This document shows, piece after piece, positions 1-7,538 of a stretch of DNA of 64,000 nt. Position numbers and translations under genes: made by a program. The notes beneath the pieces were generated by a model. The model searched no databases and had not been told where the DNA came from. It was given only the letters and a program-made list of their open reading frames with translations. Position 1 is the first letter of the stretch, and every line of letters starts with the position of its first letter. The stretch lies in the NCBI GenBank assembly GCA_046293395.1, contig JBKBOU010000001.1, forward strand, positions 1,364,001 through 1,428,000. Reading direction: 5' to 3'. This stretch comes from CAYNRA01 sp046293395. GTDB lineage: Bacteria; Bacteroidota; Bacteroidia; Cytophagales; Spirosomataceae.

Positions 1-39
1 ACCTGGCTTTCTTTTTTACCCATTGACAAACAAGGTTTT

Positions 40-1074
40 ATGTGGAAAAAAATAATTCTTTCTCTCTCTATCCTATTCCTTCTGGGGCTATTTATTTATA
101 GAGAAGTCTTGCTTTATGGTTTCCGCCAAGCAAACGGACAGTTTCGTGTTTTGTGGGAAGCTGTTCCTATTGAGGAAAAATTAAACGATGCTTCCTTTCC
201 TGACTCGCTCAAGCAAAAAATTCACCTCGTTCAAGAAATCAAACAATTTGCAGTTGACTCGCTTGGTTTATCTCCTTCCAAAAGTTACACGTCCTATTTT
301 GAACAAAATGGAAAACCCATTCTTTGGGTCATTACGGCTTGCCCCCCTTATTCATTGGAACCCAAAACATGGAACTTCCCCCTACTAGGCACATTTAGTT
401 ACAAAGGCTTTTTTGAAGAAAAATTAGCCAATGAAGCCATTTCTACCCTACAAAAAGAACAAATGGACACCCGAAAATCCGAAGTTTCTGCCTGGAGTAC
501 ACTTGGTTATTTAAACGACCCCATTTTGAGTAGTATGCTGACACGCTCTGAAGCAAGCTTAGCTTCTTTGATTATTCATGAAATGACACACGGGACTGTT
601 TTCCGGAAAAATGATTTGGCTTTTAATGAAAATCTTGCTGACTTTATCGGAGATTACGGCGCAGAACGTTATCTAGCAGCAAAGTATGGAGCTGATAATC
701 CATTATTTAAAGCCTATCAACAGCAACTTATTGACCAAGCGCGATATGCCCAACATATTCAAAGAGGCTCCCGTTTGTTGGATAGCTTGTATCGCGCAGA
801 GGACTTCAAAAAACGAACAGATAGTCAGAAAAAGAAACAGAAAGAAGGCTATATCCTACAAATTGTCCAAACGATAGATACGCTCCATGTTGGCAGTATT
901 ACACCAAAGCGAAAGATAAAACAACTTCCAAATAACGCCTATTTTGCTGCATTTGCTACGTACCAAAGCAAACAAAACGAGTTTGAAAAAGAATTTAAAG
1001 AAAAATTCAAGGGTGATTTTAAGGCATATATGACCTATCTAAAGAGCAAATATCCACGACACCGTTGGTGGTAA
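40..1074 (+). CDS. Putative zinc aminopeptidase (COG4324-like)
   Basis: Membrane-anchored or exported metallopeptidase of 344 residues. Residues 1-20 form a hydrophobic segment after two lysines, a signal anchor or signal peptide. A gluzincin zinc motif H180-E181-x-x-H184 is visible in the run IIHEMTHGTVF. It is followed about 17 residues later by NENLADFIGDYGAE, which supplies the probable third zinc ligand (a Glu) as in the predicted aminopeptidase family COG4324. The C-terminal third is Lys-rich and ends in HRWW. The gene stands alone and ends at a strong bidirectional terminator. The substrate cannot be read from the sequence. The family assignment rests on motif spacing and is fairly good. 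Confidence 0.75.
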   Translation: MWKKIILSLSILFLLGLFIYREVLLYGFRQANGQFRVLWEAVPIEEKLNDASFPDSLKQKIHLVQEIKQFAVDSLGLSPSKSYTSYFEQNGKPILWVITACPPYSLEPKTWNFPLLGTFSYKGFFEEKLANEAISTLQKEQMDTRKSEVSAWSTLGYLNDPILSSMLTRSEASLASLIIHEMTHGTVFRKNDLAFNENLADFIGDYGAERYLAAKYGADNPLFKAYQQQLIDQARYAQHIQRGSRLLDSLYRAEDFKKRTDSQKKKQKEGYILQIVQTIDTLHVGSITPKRKIKQLPNNAYFAAFATYQSKQNEFEKEFKEKFKGDFKAYMTYLKSKYPRHRWW

Positions 1075-1075
1075 T

Positions 1076-1108
1076 AAAAAAAGCAGCCGATAAAAGCTGC
1101 TTTTTTTT
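1076..1108. terminator. Bidirectional stem-loop terminator
   Basis: The A-run plus AAGCAGC pairs with GCTGCTT plus a T-run across an 8-base loop, directly after the aminopeptidase stop codon. The A/T tracts on both sides allow it to serve the leftward DUF6580 gene as well. Confidence 0.85.
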
Positions 1109-1134
1109 ATTTGTAAAAAGAAATTACGTTTCAA

Positions 1135-1740
1135 TCAAGCAACTACAGGAACAGATTCTGACTGTTTCCATTTTGAAGGAACAAGTGCGTAAACACCAAA
1201 TAAAATGAGCGAATAAGCCACTGTGCCCATTGCAAAATTTTTGGCGAATGGAGCGCCTTGCGCGTATGCTTCAAGCAAGCCAGCCATATCTTTGGATAAC
1301 ACCAAACCTGAAGAAATACTTGTTCCACCGGCTACCCAATAGATAAAGTCAAGGATTCCCCAGTGGGTTAATGTAGCTAAACCACTGCTTAGAAGAATGC
1401 CTCCGACTTTCTGAGAGGACGCGAAGAAATGTCCAAGAACAATGATAGCGGCAACAACGAGATACGTCCAGTAAAAAGAGTCATACATAATTCCATACTG
1501 ACCTTCAAAAACCCATACATTGATTAAAATATCGGAGAGAATTAAAAAGGAAAATGGCATGATAAACGATTTCCAGCGAAGCCCCAACTGTGCTCCAGCA
1601 AATAGAGCAAGCGCACCAACCGGAGAGAAGTTCGCTAAATCAGGGGCAAATCGGGCAATAAATACACGAGAAAAGGCAGCAAAAAGGAGGAATAAACCAA
1701 TAATTATTACTCGAGGAGTGATGTGTTTAAATAGAAACAT
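1135..1740 (-). CDS. DUF6580 family integral membrane protein
   Basis: Polytopic membrane protein of about 201 residues with five or six hydrophobic helices and very few charged residues. The run PDLANFSPVGALALFAGAQ near residue 35 is typical of DUF6580 proteins, which resemble the substrate-binding (S) components of ECF vitamin transporters. A longer frame begins with an ATG at 1809, but the start at 1740 (MFLFKHITPR) is preferred because the family begins near this Pro-Arg and the extra 23 residues look random. No ECF ATPase or T component is nearby, so it would have to share a module encoded elsewhere. The substrate is unknown. Confidence 0.7.
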   Translation of the reverse strand: MFLFKHITPRVIIIGLFLLFAAFSRVFIARFAPDLANFSPVGALALFAGAQLGLRWKSFIMPFSFLILSDILINVWVFEGQYGIMYDSFYWTYLVVAAIIVLGHFFASSQKVGGILLSSGLATLTHWGILDFIYWVAGGTSISSGLVLSKDMAGLLEAYAQGAPFAKNFAMGTVAYSLILFGVYALVPSKWKQSESVPVVA

Positions 1741-1862
1741 GGAGTAGCTAAAATTATATTTTATACAAAGTAAACCATTATCAAGCAGACAATCAACACT
1801 TAGATACATTAAAAATGTTCAGAGAAAGTAGTACTATTTTTAGAAATTTGCTTAATTTCAAG

Positions 1863-1870
1863 CAAATGTA
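1863..1870 (-). promoter_or_regulatory. Bacteroidota -7 element upstream of the DUF6580 gene
   Basis: Read on the minus strand this is TACATTTG, a perfect TAnnTTTG. It lies about 120 bases upstream of the chosen start. It overlaps one arm of an inverted repeat (ATTTGCTT at 1846-1853, AAGCAAAT at 1860-1867). No -33 TTG is obvious at the usual distance. Confidence 0.45.
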
Positions 1871-1884
1871 TTGACTTTTTAGTT

Positions 1885-1909
1885 TAAAAAGGGTCTCGTT
1901 CCCTTTTTA
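1885..1909. other. Stem-loop with T-run upstream of the S9 peptidase gene
   Basis: AAAAAGGG (1886-1893) pairs with CCCTTTTT (1901-1908) across TCTCGTT. It has terminator shape but sits about 60 bases before a start codon, between divergent genes, so it may be a leader hairpin. No function can be assigned. Confidence 0.4.
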
Positions 1910-1968
1910 GTTCCAGAACGTCAGACAAGAACATCACAAACCCAAGTACGGTTAACCCAACTATTGAC

Positions 1969-4071
1969 ATGGTAAAAAGAACACATCTTGTATGGCTATG
2001 CCTTGGCATGGCGTATTTTGAATCAACAGCACAAATGCCCCTTACGTATCCAACAACTCCCGAAAAACCTATCGTCGATTCTTACTTCGGCACATCTGTT
2101 TCCGACCCATATCGCTGGCTCGAAGACGACCGTTCAGCAGAGACAACAGCCTGGGTAAAAGCCCAAAACAAAGTTACTTTTGCGTATTTGAACCAACTCC
2201 CTCAAAAGGAAAAAATCAAAAAACGATTGGAATCCATCTGGAATTACGAACGTATTTCCGCGCCTTTTACGGAAGGAGAATATACCTATTTTTACAAAAA
2301 CAACGGTCTTCAAAATCAATCCGTTTTATACCAAAAAGCAAAAGATGGGACAGAAATTGTATTTTTAGACCCCAATACATTTGCAGCAGACGGTAGTACC
2401 TCTTTGGCACAAATGGCGTTCTCAAAAGATGGCTCACTCGTCGCTTACTCTATTTCGGAAGCAGGTAGTGACTGGAATAAAATCATTGTTTTAGACACTA
2501 AAACACGCAAACCTTTGGAAACGCCCCTCGTGGATGTGAAGTTCAGTGGCATCGCTTGGGTAGGAAATTCCGGTTTCTATTATTCTAGCTACGACAAACC
2601 AACCGGAAGCGAGTTGTCCGCTAAAACAGATCAGCACAAATTGTACTTTCACCGCATTGGCACTGCTCAGAAAGAAGATAAACTCATCTTTGGTGCAGAA
2701 CAAAAACGCCGCTATGTTGGTGGAAATGTTACAGAAGATGAACGTTTCTTGGTCATTTCAGCCGCTAATTCTACCTCTGGAAATGAATTGTACATTCAGA
2801 ATCTATCACAACCAAACTCACCTATCCTACCTATCGTAACAAACATGGATAGTGACAACTATATACTTGATAATCAAGGAGATAAATTATTTATTGTAAC
2901 AGATTACAAAGCTCCAAATAAACGCATTGTCACGACTACATTCCAAGCATTAGCGCGTGAAAATTGGGTCGATTTTTTACCCGAAACAGAGCATGTATTA
3001 GAACCAAGTACTGGAAGCGGCTATATTTTCGCTCATTATATGATTGATGCTATCTCACAGGTAAAACAATATGATTATTCCGGTAAATTAGTACGTGACA
3101 TTGCTCTTCCTGGTATTGGCTCCGTGAATGGATTTAGTGGAAAGAGAACCCAAAAAGAACTGTATTTTTCTTTCACGAATTACACCACAGCTGGAAGTGT
3201 CTATGCGTTTCAGCCCGTAACAGGCGAACAAAAAGAATTTATCAAACCAAAAATTGACTTTGCTTCGGAGCAATACGAAAGCAAGCAAGTTTTTTATACC
3301 TCCAAAGATGGCACACGTGTTCCTATGATTATCACTTACAAGAAGGGAACTATCTTGAATGGTAAAAATCCGACGATATTGTATGGTTACGGTGGATTTA
3401 ATGTCAGTTTATCTCCTTCATTTAGTATTCCGAATGCCGTTTGGATGGAAAACGGAGGCGTTTATGCCGTAGCTAATTTGCGTGGTGGCGGTGAGTACGG
3501 GAAAAAATGGCACGATGCAGGTACACAGCGCAAGAAACAAAATGTCTTTGATGACTTTATTGCAGCGGCAGAATTTTTGATTCGGGAGAAATATACGTCA
3601 AAAGAATACCTCGCCATTCGAGGAGGTTCTAACGGAGGTTTGTTGGTTGGAGCAGCCATGACACAGCGCCCTGATTTATTCCAAGTTGCTTTGCCAGCGG
3701 TGGGTGTTTTAGATATGTTGCGCTACCACACATTTACGGCGGGTGCAGGCTGGGCGTATGACTACGGAACGGCACAAGATAGCCCAGAAATGTTTGCCTA
3801 TCTGAAAGGGTACTCGCCTATTCACAACGTAAAAAAGGGAGTTTCTTACCCAGCGACCCTCATCACGACAGGAGACCACGATGACCGCGTGGTACCAGCG
3901 CATAGTTTTAAATTTGCGGCTGAACTTCAGAAAAAGCGAGAAGGAAAAGCCCCAGTACTTATCCGAATAGAAACCAATGCAGGGCATGGTGCAGGAAAGC
4001 CAATCTCGAAAACCATCGAGGAACAGGCAGATATTCAGGCATTTACGTTATACAATATGGGTATAAAATAA
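1969..4071 (+). CDS. Secreted prolyl oligopeptidase (S9A)
   Basis: Serine peptidase of 700 residues that should cleave after proline in short peptides, in the periplasm or outside the cell. The first 22 residues (ending STAQ) are a signal peptide. After the N-terminal helix region (PYRWLEDD) comes a seven-bladed propeller of about residues 75-425. The C-terminal alpha/beta-hydrolase domain carries the catalytic triad: Ser554 in GGSNGG, Asp638 in HDDRV and His673 in NAGHGAGK. Arg640, the expected substrate-binding arginine, is present. Length and motif order match classical prolyl oligopeptidases, although many of those are cytosolic; the signal peptide indicates export. The gene is monocistronic. 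Confidence 0.92.
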   Translation: MVKRTHLVWLCLGMAYFESTAQMPLTYPTTPEKPIVDSYFGTSVSDPYRWLEDDRSAETTAWVKAQNKVTFAYLNQLPQKEKIKKRLESIWNYERISAPFTEGEYTYFYKNNGLQNQSVLYQKAKDGTEIVFLDPNTFAADGSTSLAQMAFSKDGSLVAYSISEAGSDWNKIIVLDTKTRKPLETPLVDVKFSGIAWVGNSGFYYSSYDKPTGSELSAKTDQHKLYFHRIGTAQKEDKLIFGAEQKRRYVGGNVTEDERFLVISAANSTSGNELYIQNLSQPNSPILPIVTNMDSDNYILDNQGDKLFIVTDYKAPNKRIVTTTFQALARENWVDFLPETEHVLEPSTGSGYIFAHYMIDAISQVKQYDYSGKLVRDIALPGIGSVNGFSGKRTQKELYFSFTNYTTAGSVYAFQPVTGEQKEFIKPKIDFASEQYESKQVFYTSKDGTRVPMIITYKKGTILNGKNPTILYGYGGFNVSLSPSFSIPNAVWMENGGVYAVANLRGGGEYGKKWHDAGTQRKKQNVFDDFIAAAEFLIREKYTSKEYLAIRGGSNGGLLVGAAMTQRPDLFQVALPAVGVLDMLRYHTFTAGAGWAYDYGTAQDSPEMFAYLKGYSPIHNVKKGVSYPATLITTGDHDDRVVPAHSFKFAAELQKKREGKAPVLIRIETNAGHGAGKPISKTIEEQADIQAFTLYNMGIK

Positions 4072-4078
4072 TATCAGA

Positions 4079-4165
4079 AACACCGTAGAATCACGATTTA
4101 TCGTGATTTATTGCGATTTATCGTGATTTTGAAATGAATTGTAATTTTGTGGTTTTACGGTGTTT
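4079..4165. terminator. Nested inverted repeats between convergent genes
   Basis: An outer pair (AAACACCGTA at 4078-4087 against TACGGTGTTT at 4156-4165) encloses a perfect inner hairpin, AATCACGA-TTTA-TCGTGATT at 4089-4108. A further partial copy (GCGATTTATCGTGATTTT, 4113-4130) follows. It probably ends transcription of the S9 peptidase gene and overlaps the stop codon of the DUF1801 gene. Confidence 0.55.
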
Positions 4166-4517
4166 TGTATTTTTCCTGGATTGCTAGCACTCTGTATTCG
4201 ACAATTTCTTTGATTAAATCGAGGGGCAATGGTTTGTCGATGGGAAATTTGATAGTCCCTTTACTCGTCTGATTTTTATCCAATCGTGACCTAAAAAACG
4301 CAACGGCGGCGGGTCCTGGATAAAGACCAAAATGTGCTTTATACGCCGCAAAATGAAGCAAATGCTCCTGAACGCTGAACGTAGGAATGCCGTATTTGAT
4401 GGATTCTTTGACAGATGGAACCAAAGAATGAACCAATCCTCGCACTTGTTGGAGTTGTTCTTGTACCACTAACGGAAACGATGCGATGTATTCATCTATG
4501 TTTTCCCCATTTTCCAT
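4155..4517 (-). CDS. DUF1801 domain protein (YdhG-like)
   Basis: Small cytosolic protein of 120 residues covering one DUF1801 domain. The features used are the N-terminal helical part with a predicted VPSVKESIKYGIPTF segment, the LHFAAYKAHFGLYPGP centre, and the TIKFPIDKPLP motif near residue 90, all in family order. Members are sometimes described as frataxin-like iron chaperones, but the function of this branch is not established. No operon partner overlaps. The start ATG at 4517 gives a domain of normal length. Confidence 0.8.
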   Translation of the reverse strand: MENGENIDEYIASFPLVVQEQLQQVRGLVHSLVPSVKESIKYGIPTFSVQEHLLHFAAYKAHFGLYPGPAAVAFFRSRLDKNQTSKGTIKFPIDKPLPLDLIKEIVEYRVLAIQEKYKTP

Positions 4518-4536
4518 ACTTATTTGATTTTATATG

Positions 4537-4560
4537 AGCTCCCTGGTTTAAAGCGGGGGG
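4537..4560. repeat. Copy of a CCCTGGTTTAA element
   Basis: GAGCTCCCTGGTTTAAAGCG followed by a G-run. It shares the core CTCCCTGGTTTAA with sites near 49058 and 58261, where the core is part of strong terminators. Here only a weak stem (CTCCC with GGGGG) forms, downstream of the leftward acetolactate-decarboxylase-like gene. Confidence 0.4.
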
Positions 4561-4657
4561 TGATATATTCATTTAATCAGATGAAGATGTCAATTTGAAT
4601 AACAAAATGCAAGGATATTACACTTACGTTCCAGCTATCCAATGAGTATATCGAACA

Positions 4658-5365
4658 TCACCTCGGCAAAGCAAGTTTCATATCCCTTTCAGACCATTTC
4701 AACGCATTGATATGACCCATTATTTTCTCGTTCTTTCCCACAAAATGAATGTGCAAACGACTCGTCTTTGATGTAAAAATTCCTGCATGTTTGGCAGAAT
4801 AAAATCCAACGATTTCCCCTTCAATATCGGTAAATGTATAATCTGTTTGGTTTTTTCCGACTTGATATCCTTCTATTTCTGGTGAGCGAGGCATGACAAT
4901 ATGTGTCTTCATAACTGAAAAAGTACCTTTCAGCCGAAATGGAAATGCCTCTTCCAGTGATATCCCCTGCCGAATAGCCGCTTCTTCTAACTTCGTTTGT
5001 AGTTCATCTACGTTATTTATCGCCCAGTTGACATTCTTATTTTTCCATTTTTCAATCTTTGCATATACGAAAAAAGGCGCTTCTACTTGCCATATATTTG
5101 AAACACTACCTTGCCCGTCTGCTTGAACACGCGCACCCAGCGCTTTACCGTTCAACACCGTAATTTCCCCCTCCATACGTCCCAATGGGCCTAGTCCAAT
5201 AAGTTTTTTACGAGATGCCAAGGTGTCCAGCGCAATAGTGGGTGCAAACTGATTTTTTCCCATTTCAGACATTGACCCAACTGTTTTGACTTGTGCCATT
5301 CCCTGTACCCAAACTCCAAAAGAAAAGAGAAAAAATACATTACTAACCTTAAAAAATGACTTCAT
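4658..5365 (-). CDS. Exported acetolactate decarboxylase-like protein
   Basis: Protein of 235 residues with an N-terminal signal peptide (MKSFFKVSNV to about GMAQ). The mature part follows the alpha-acetolactate decarboxylase fold: GRMEGEITVLNGKALGARV near residue 65, FPFRLKGTF near 145, and GEIVGFYSAKHAGI before LHIHF. Three zinc-ligand histidines are seen at H205, H207 and H218. Their spacing (H-x-H-x10-H) is that of known AlsD enzymes. The arginine usual after the GTF segment appears to be replaced by a His (KTHIV). The longer frame starts with TTG at 5395 and would hide the signal peptide, so ATG 5365 was chosen. It is the last gene of a three-gene leftward unit. A substrate outside the cytosol would be unusual for this family. 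Confidence 0.7.
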   Translation of the reverse strand: MKSFFKVSNVFFLFSFGVWVQGMAQVKTVGSMSEMGKNQFAPTIALDTLASRKKLIGLGPLGRMEGEITVLNGKALGARVQADGQGSVSNIWQVEAPFFVYAKIEKWKNKNVNWAINNVDELQTKLEEAAIRQGISLEEAFPFRLKGTFSVMKTHIVMPRSPEIEGYQVGKNQTDYTFTDIEGEIVGFYSAKHAGIFTSKTSRLHIHFVGKNEKIMGHINALKWSERDMKLALPR

Positions 5366-5391
5366 TTCGTTATTAATTTTATGTGGACAAT

Positions 5392-5847
5392 TCAATTGAT
5401 ATTTCCTTTACCCAGCTTTTTTCTCCTCTCCTTTCTATCTATTTCTAGCTTTCTTTGGGGTTTATCTGCTAGTCCTACTTTTACCGCCAAACCCGCATCA
5501 GACCATGCTACGATACCACCTTCTAAGTAAACCATTTTAGTAAACCCATTTTTCTCAAGAATTTCGTATGCTTTTTTGCTTTTATTTCCAGTTCTACACG
5601 CCAATACAATTGACCGATTTTTCGGGATTGTTGCCAAACGTTCCTCGAAGTCCTCTATTGGGATATGTATTCCTTTTTTAACGTCGAAGGTTTTTTCAGC
5701 AAATTCTACTGGTGTGCGCAAATCAATGACAAGTGTATTTCGATTAGCCATCATCGACGCTTCTTGTGGTGTAACTGCACGCATTTCTTGAGCGTAAGAA
5801 ATACGAACAAAAAGAATAAAAAGGGGTATAATATAGCTTTTTTTCAA
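5392..5847 (-). CDS. Exported single-domain rhodanese (TTG start)
   Basis: Rhodanese-like sulfurtransferase of 151 residues, exported. The first 19 residues form a signal peptide (MKKSYIIPLF to SYAQ). The domain contains the N-terminal LVIDLRTPVEF motif and the active-site loop CRTGNKS, with the cysteine expected to carry the persulfide, followed by LEGGIVAW. No in-frame ATG exists before the signal peptide; the only start that keeps it is TTG at 5847, 13 bases after the upstream stop. A Lys/Arg-rich tail follows the domain. It is the middle gene of a leftward unit, between the DinB-like gene and the acetolactate-decarboxylase-like gene. Confidence 0.82.
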   Translation of the reverse strand: MKKSYIIPLFILFVRISYAQEMRAVTPQEASMMANRNTLVIDLRTPVEFAEKTFDVKKGIHIPIEDFEERLATIPKNRSIVLACRTGNKSKKAYEILEKNGFTKMVYLEGGIVAWSDAGLAVKVGLADKPQRKLEIDRKERRKKLGKGNIN

Positions 5848-5860
5848 TGTATTTTTTAGT

Positions 5861-6319
5861 TTAGATGATACCGTATTTCAAAACCAATGCCAATTGACCT
5901 GCGTGGTACGCCGTGTGCGAAACAATGCGCCCAAATGCCTCCGCCTTGGTTTTTGTCCCAAATTCCTTGGTTGTGACCTGCGTTTCCCAATCCACCGCCG
6001 TCTGCTTCTCTACAATCGAAAGCAATGTGTCAAAAGAGTGGGCAACGTATTCCTTTAGCTCGTCGAGATGAATCCACTCGCCTGTATCGTATTTATCTAT
6101 CACTGTTTTGGCAGATACTTTTACCTCCGTTGCTCCAAAAATATTCTTGGCAAACAAAAGTTCTACATCGCCAACGTGCCGAATTAAAAATCCAGCCGAA
6201 TTAACCGACGGGGGGAGTTTCTTCCGCAAATCTTCTGCGGTAATCGCTTGCAACTGATTACTGAACCGCGTTCGCGATTCTATCCATGCTTCAATAAATA
6301 TTTCTGTCGTTGATTTCAT
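5861..6319 (-). CDS. DinB family protein
   Basis: Cytosolic four-helix-bundle protein of 152 residues. The metal-binding histidines expected for the DinB/YfiT superfamily are visible at RHVGD (near residue 48) and in HTAYHAGQ near the C-terminus, the strongest family signature. Such proteins act as thiol-dependent transferases or have unknown roles; the substrate here cannot be inferred. It is first in a leftward unit with a rhodanese 13 bases downstream, a context compatible with sulfur or thiol chemistry, but this is only a suggestion. Confidence 0.8.
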   Translation of the reverse strand: MKSTTEIFIEAWIESRTRFSNQLQAITAEDLRKKLPPSVNSAGFLIRHVGDVELLFAKNIFGATEVKVSAKTVIDKYDTGEWIHLDELKEYVAHSFDTLLSIVEKQTAVDWETQVTTKEFGTKTKAEAFGRIVSHTAYHAGQLALVLKYGII

Positions 6320-6447
6320 CTCTTTTTATTGTATAAACTCGTATGATTTCATTCGTAAAATAGACCTATCTAAAATATATAAATTATTCATTATCAATAA
6401 CTTAAATAAAAATATACTTACTTCGATAAATATCTATTAATATAATA

Positions 6448-6455
6448 CAAAAGTA
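6448..6455 (-). promoter_or_regulatory. -7 element for the leftward DinB-rhodanese unit
   Basis: On the minus strand it reads TACTTTTG, a perfect TAnnTTTG, about 130 bases upstream of the DinB-like start. The region is very AT-rich and also contains the divergent ars promoter. Confidence 0.45.
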
Positions 6456-6469
6456 AATGTACGAATTAA

Positions 6470-6507
6470 TTTGAAAATATTTTTAGTTTATCGTAATATT
6501 GCAATAT
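6470..6507 (+). promoter_or_regulatory. ars promoter with candidate ArsR operator
   Basis: TTTG at 6470-6473, a 20-base gap, then TAATATTG at 6494-6501 (seven of eight positions of TAnnTTTG). The -7 element overlaps a dyad, TCGTAATATTGCAA (6491-6504), and a perfect 12-base palindrome ATATTGCAATAT (6496-6507). ArsR/SmtB repressors commonly bind such AT-rich palindromes over their own promoter; the assignment here is inferred from position. Confidence 0.5.
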
Positions 6508-6533
6508 AATAATATAATTTATTCTTTTTACCC

Positions 6534-7169
6534 ATGTCATCTACTCCTTTATTCCCTTCGCTCACCACGTACATCACCGCTTGCCTTGCCGATTTCTCGC
6601 GCATTCCCGACGAACGCAAAGCTATTTTAGCACAAATTGCAGCATTTGTTCAAACGCGCGTCCAAGCTAATTTACCCGTTTCTCTCATCTATATTTGCAC
6701 GCATAATTCACGGCGTAGTCATTACGGACAAATTTGGGGAGCAACTGCCGCCGCCTATTACGGCATCCCAAATGTCCAAACGTATTCTGGAGGCACGGAA
6801 GCAACGGCTTTCAATGAACGCGCCGTAGCGGCTTGCCAACGTGCTGGTTTTGTCATCACAAACACAACTCCAGACGCCGAAAATCCAATATATGCCGTTC
6901 AGTTTGCAGAAAATACGCCTCCACTCACCGCTTTTTCCAAAAAATACGACGATGCCACCAATCCACAAGCGGACTTCTGCGCCATCATGACCTGTAACTC
7001 CGCTGATGCCGCCTGCCCAACTGTTTTTGGAGCAACAGCCCGCGTATCTACGACTTACGAAGACCCCAAAGCATTTGATGGTCAACCCGAAGAAACGCAC
7101 ATGTACGATGCCCGTTGCCGACAAATTGCTACTGAAAATCTCTATATCTTTTCGCTAATCAAAAACTAG
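6534..7169 (+). CDS. Arsenate reductase-like low-molecular-weight phosphatase
   Basis: Protein of 211 residues with the phosphatase P-loop CTHNSRRS (Cys55 to Arg61, the CX5R signature) following a hydrophobic strand (SLIYI). An acidic loop (TYEDPKAFDG) lies near residue 180, where the general-acid aspartate of LMW phosphatases occurs. About 45 residues precede the core domain, more than in classical ArsC. Other cysteines (AACQRAG, MTCNSADAACP, ARCRQ) may serve in a thiol relay. As first gene of the ars operon, 9 bases before arsR, it most likely reduces arsenate to arsenite; a protein phosphatase role cannot be excluded. Confidence 0.8.
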   Translation: MSSTPLFPSLTTYITACLADFSRIPDERKAILAQIAAFVQTRVQANLPVSLIYICTHNSRRSHYGQIWGATAAAYYGIPNVQTYSGGTEATAFNERAVAACQRAGFVITNTTPDAENPIYAVQFAENTPPLTAFSKKYDDATNPQADFCAIMTCNSADAACPTVFGATARVSTTYEDPKAFDGQPEETHMYDARCRQIATENLYIFSLIKN

Positions 7170-7178
7170 GAATATGCC

Positions 7179-7511
7179 ATGGGAATCTCTAAAACAGAAC
7201 ATTTTACAGCAGAACAAAATGAACTCGCAACACTCGCAAAAGCATTGGGCCACCCCGCACGCATCGCTATTTTGAACTACTTGATGCAAGTAGATTCATG
7301 TATTTGTGGAGATATCGTCAATGAACTTCCCTTGGCACAACCGACTGTTTCTCAGCACTTAAAGGAATTGAAAACCGCTGGATTCATCAAAGGAAATATC
7401 GAAGGAAATGCCATTTGTTATTGCATCGACGAAACCCGAATTGTACAACTCAAAAGTTATTTTGAGAATATGTTATCTGTACTAGACAAGAAAAAAAGTC
7501 AATGTTGTTAA
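7179..7511 (+). CDS. arsR: ArsR family metalloid-responsive repressor
   Basis: Winged-helix repressor of 110 residues. ALGHPARIAILNYL (22-35) and PTVSQHLKELKTAGFI (55-70) are the typical ArsR DNA-binding core. Candidate arsenite ligands are Cys41 and Cys43 in the DSCICGDIV helix, at the place of the CVC motif of E. coli ArsR, plus Cys80, Cys82 and the terminal Cys109-Cys110. The pair CYC and the C-terminal CC suggest that the sensing site may differ from the classical one. It should bind the dyad upstream of the operon and release it on arsenite binding. Confidence 0.9.
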   Translation: MGISKTEHFTAEQNELATLAKALGHPARIAILNYLMQVDSCICGDIVNELPLAQPTVSQHLKELKTAGFIKGNIEGNAICYCIDETRIVQLKSYFENMLSVLDKKKSQCC

Positions 7512-7538
7512 TTTTTTCATCCAAAAATAAAAATCTAT

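Noticed and set aside
1741..1809. N-terminal extension of the DUF6580 protein from ATG 1809
   Set aside because: The added 23 residues show no hydrophobic or conserved pattern, and the family normally begins at the later Met.
6708..7124. 138-codon leftward frame inside the arsenate-reductase-like gene
   Set aside because: Antisense to a clear P-loop phosphatase; Trp/Cys/Arg-rich composition typical of a shadow frame.
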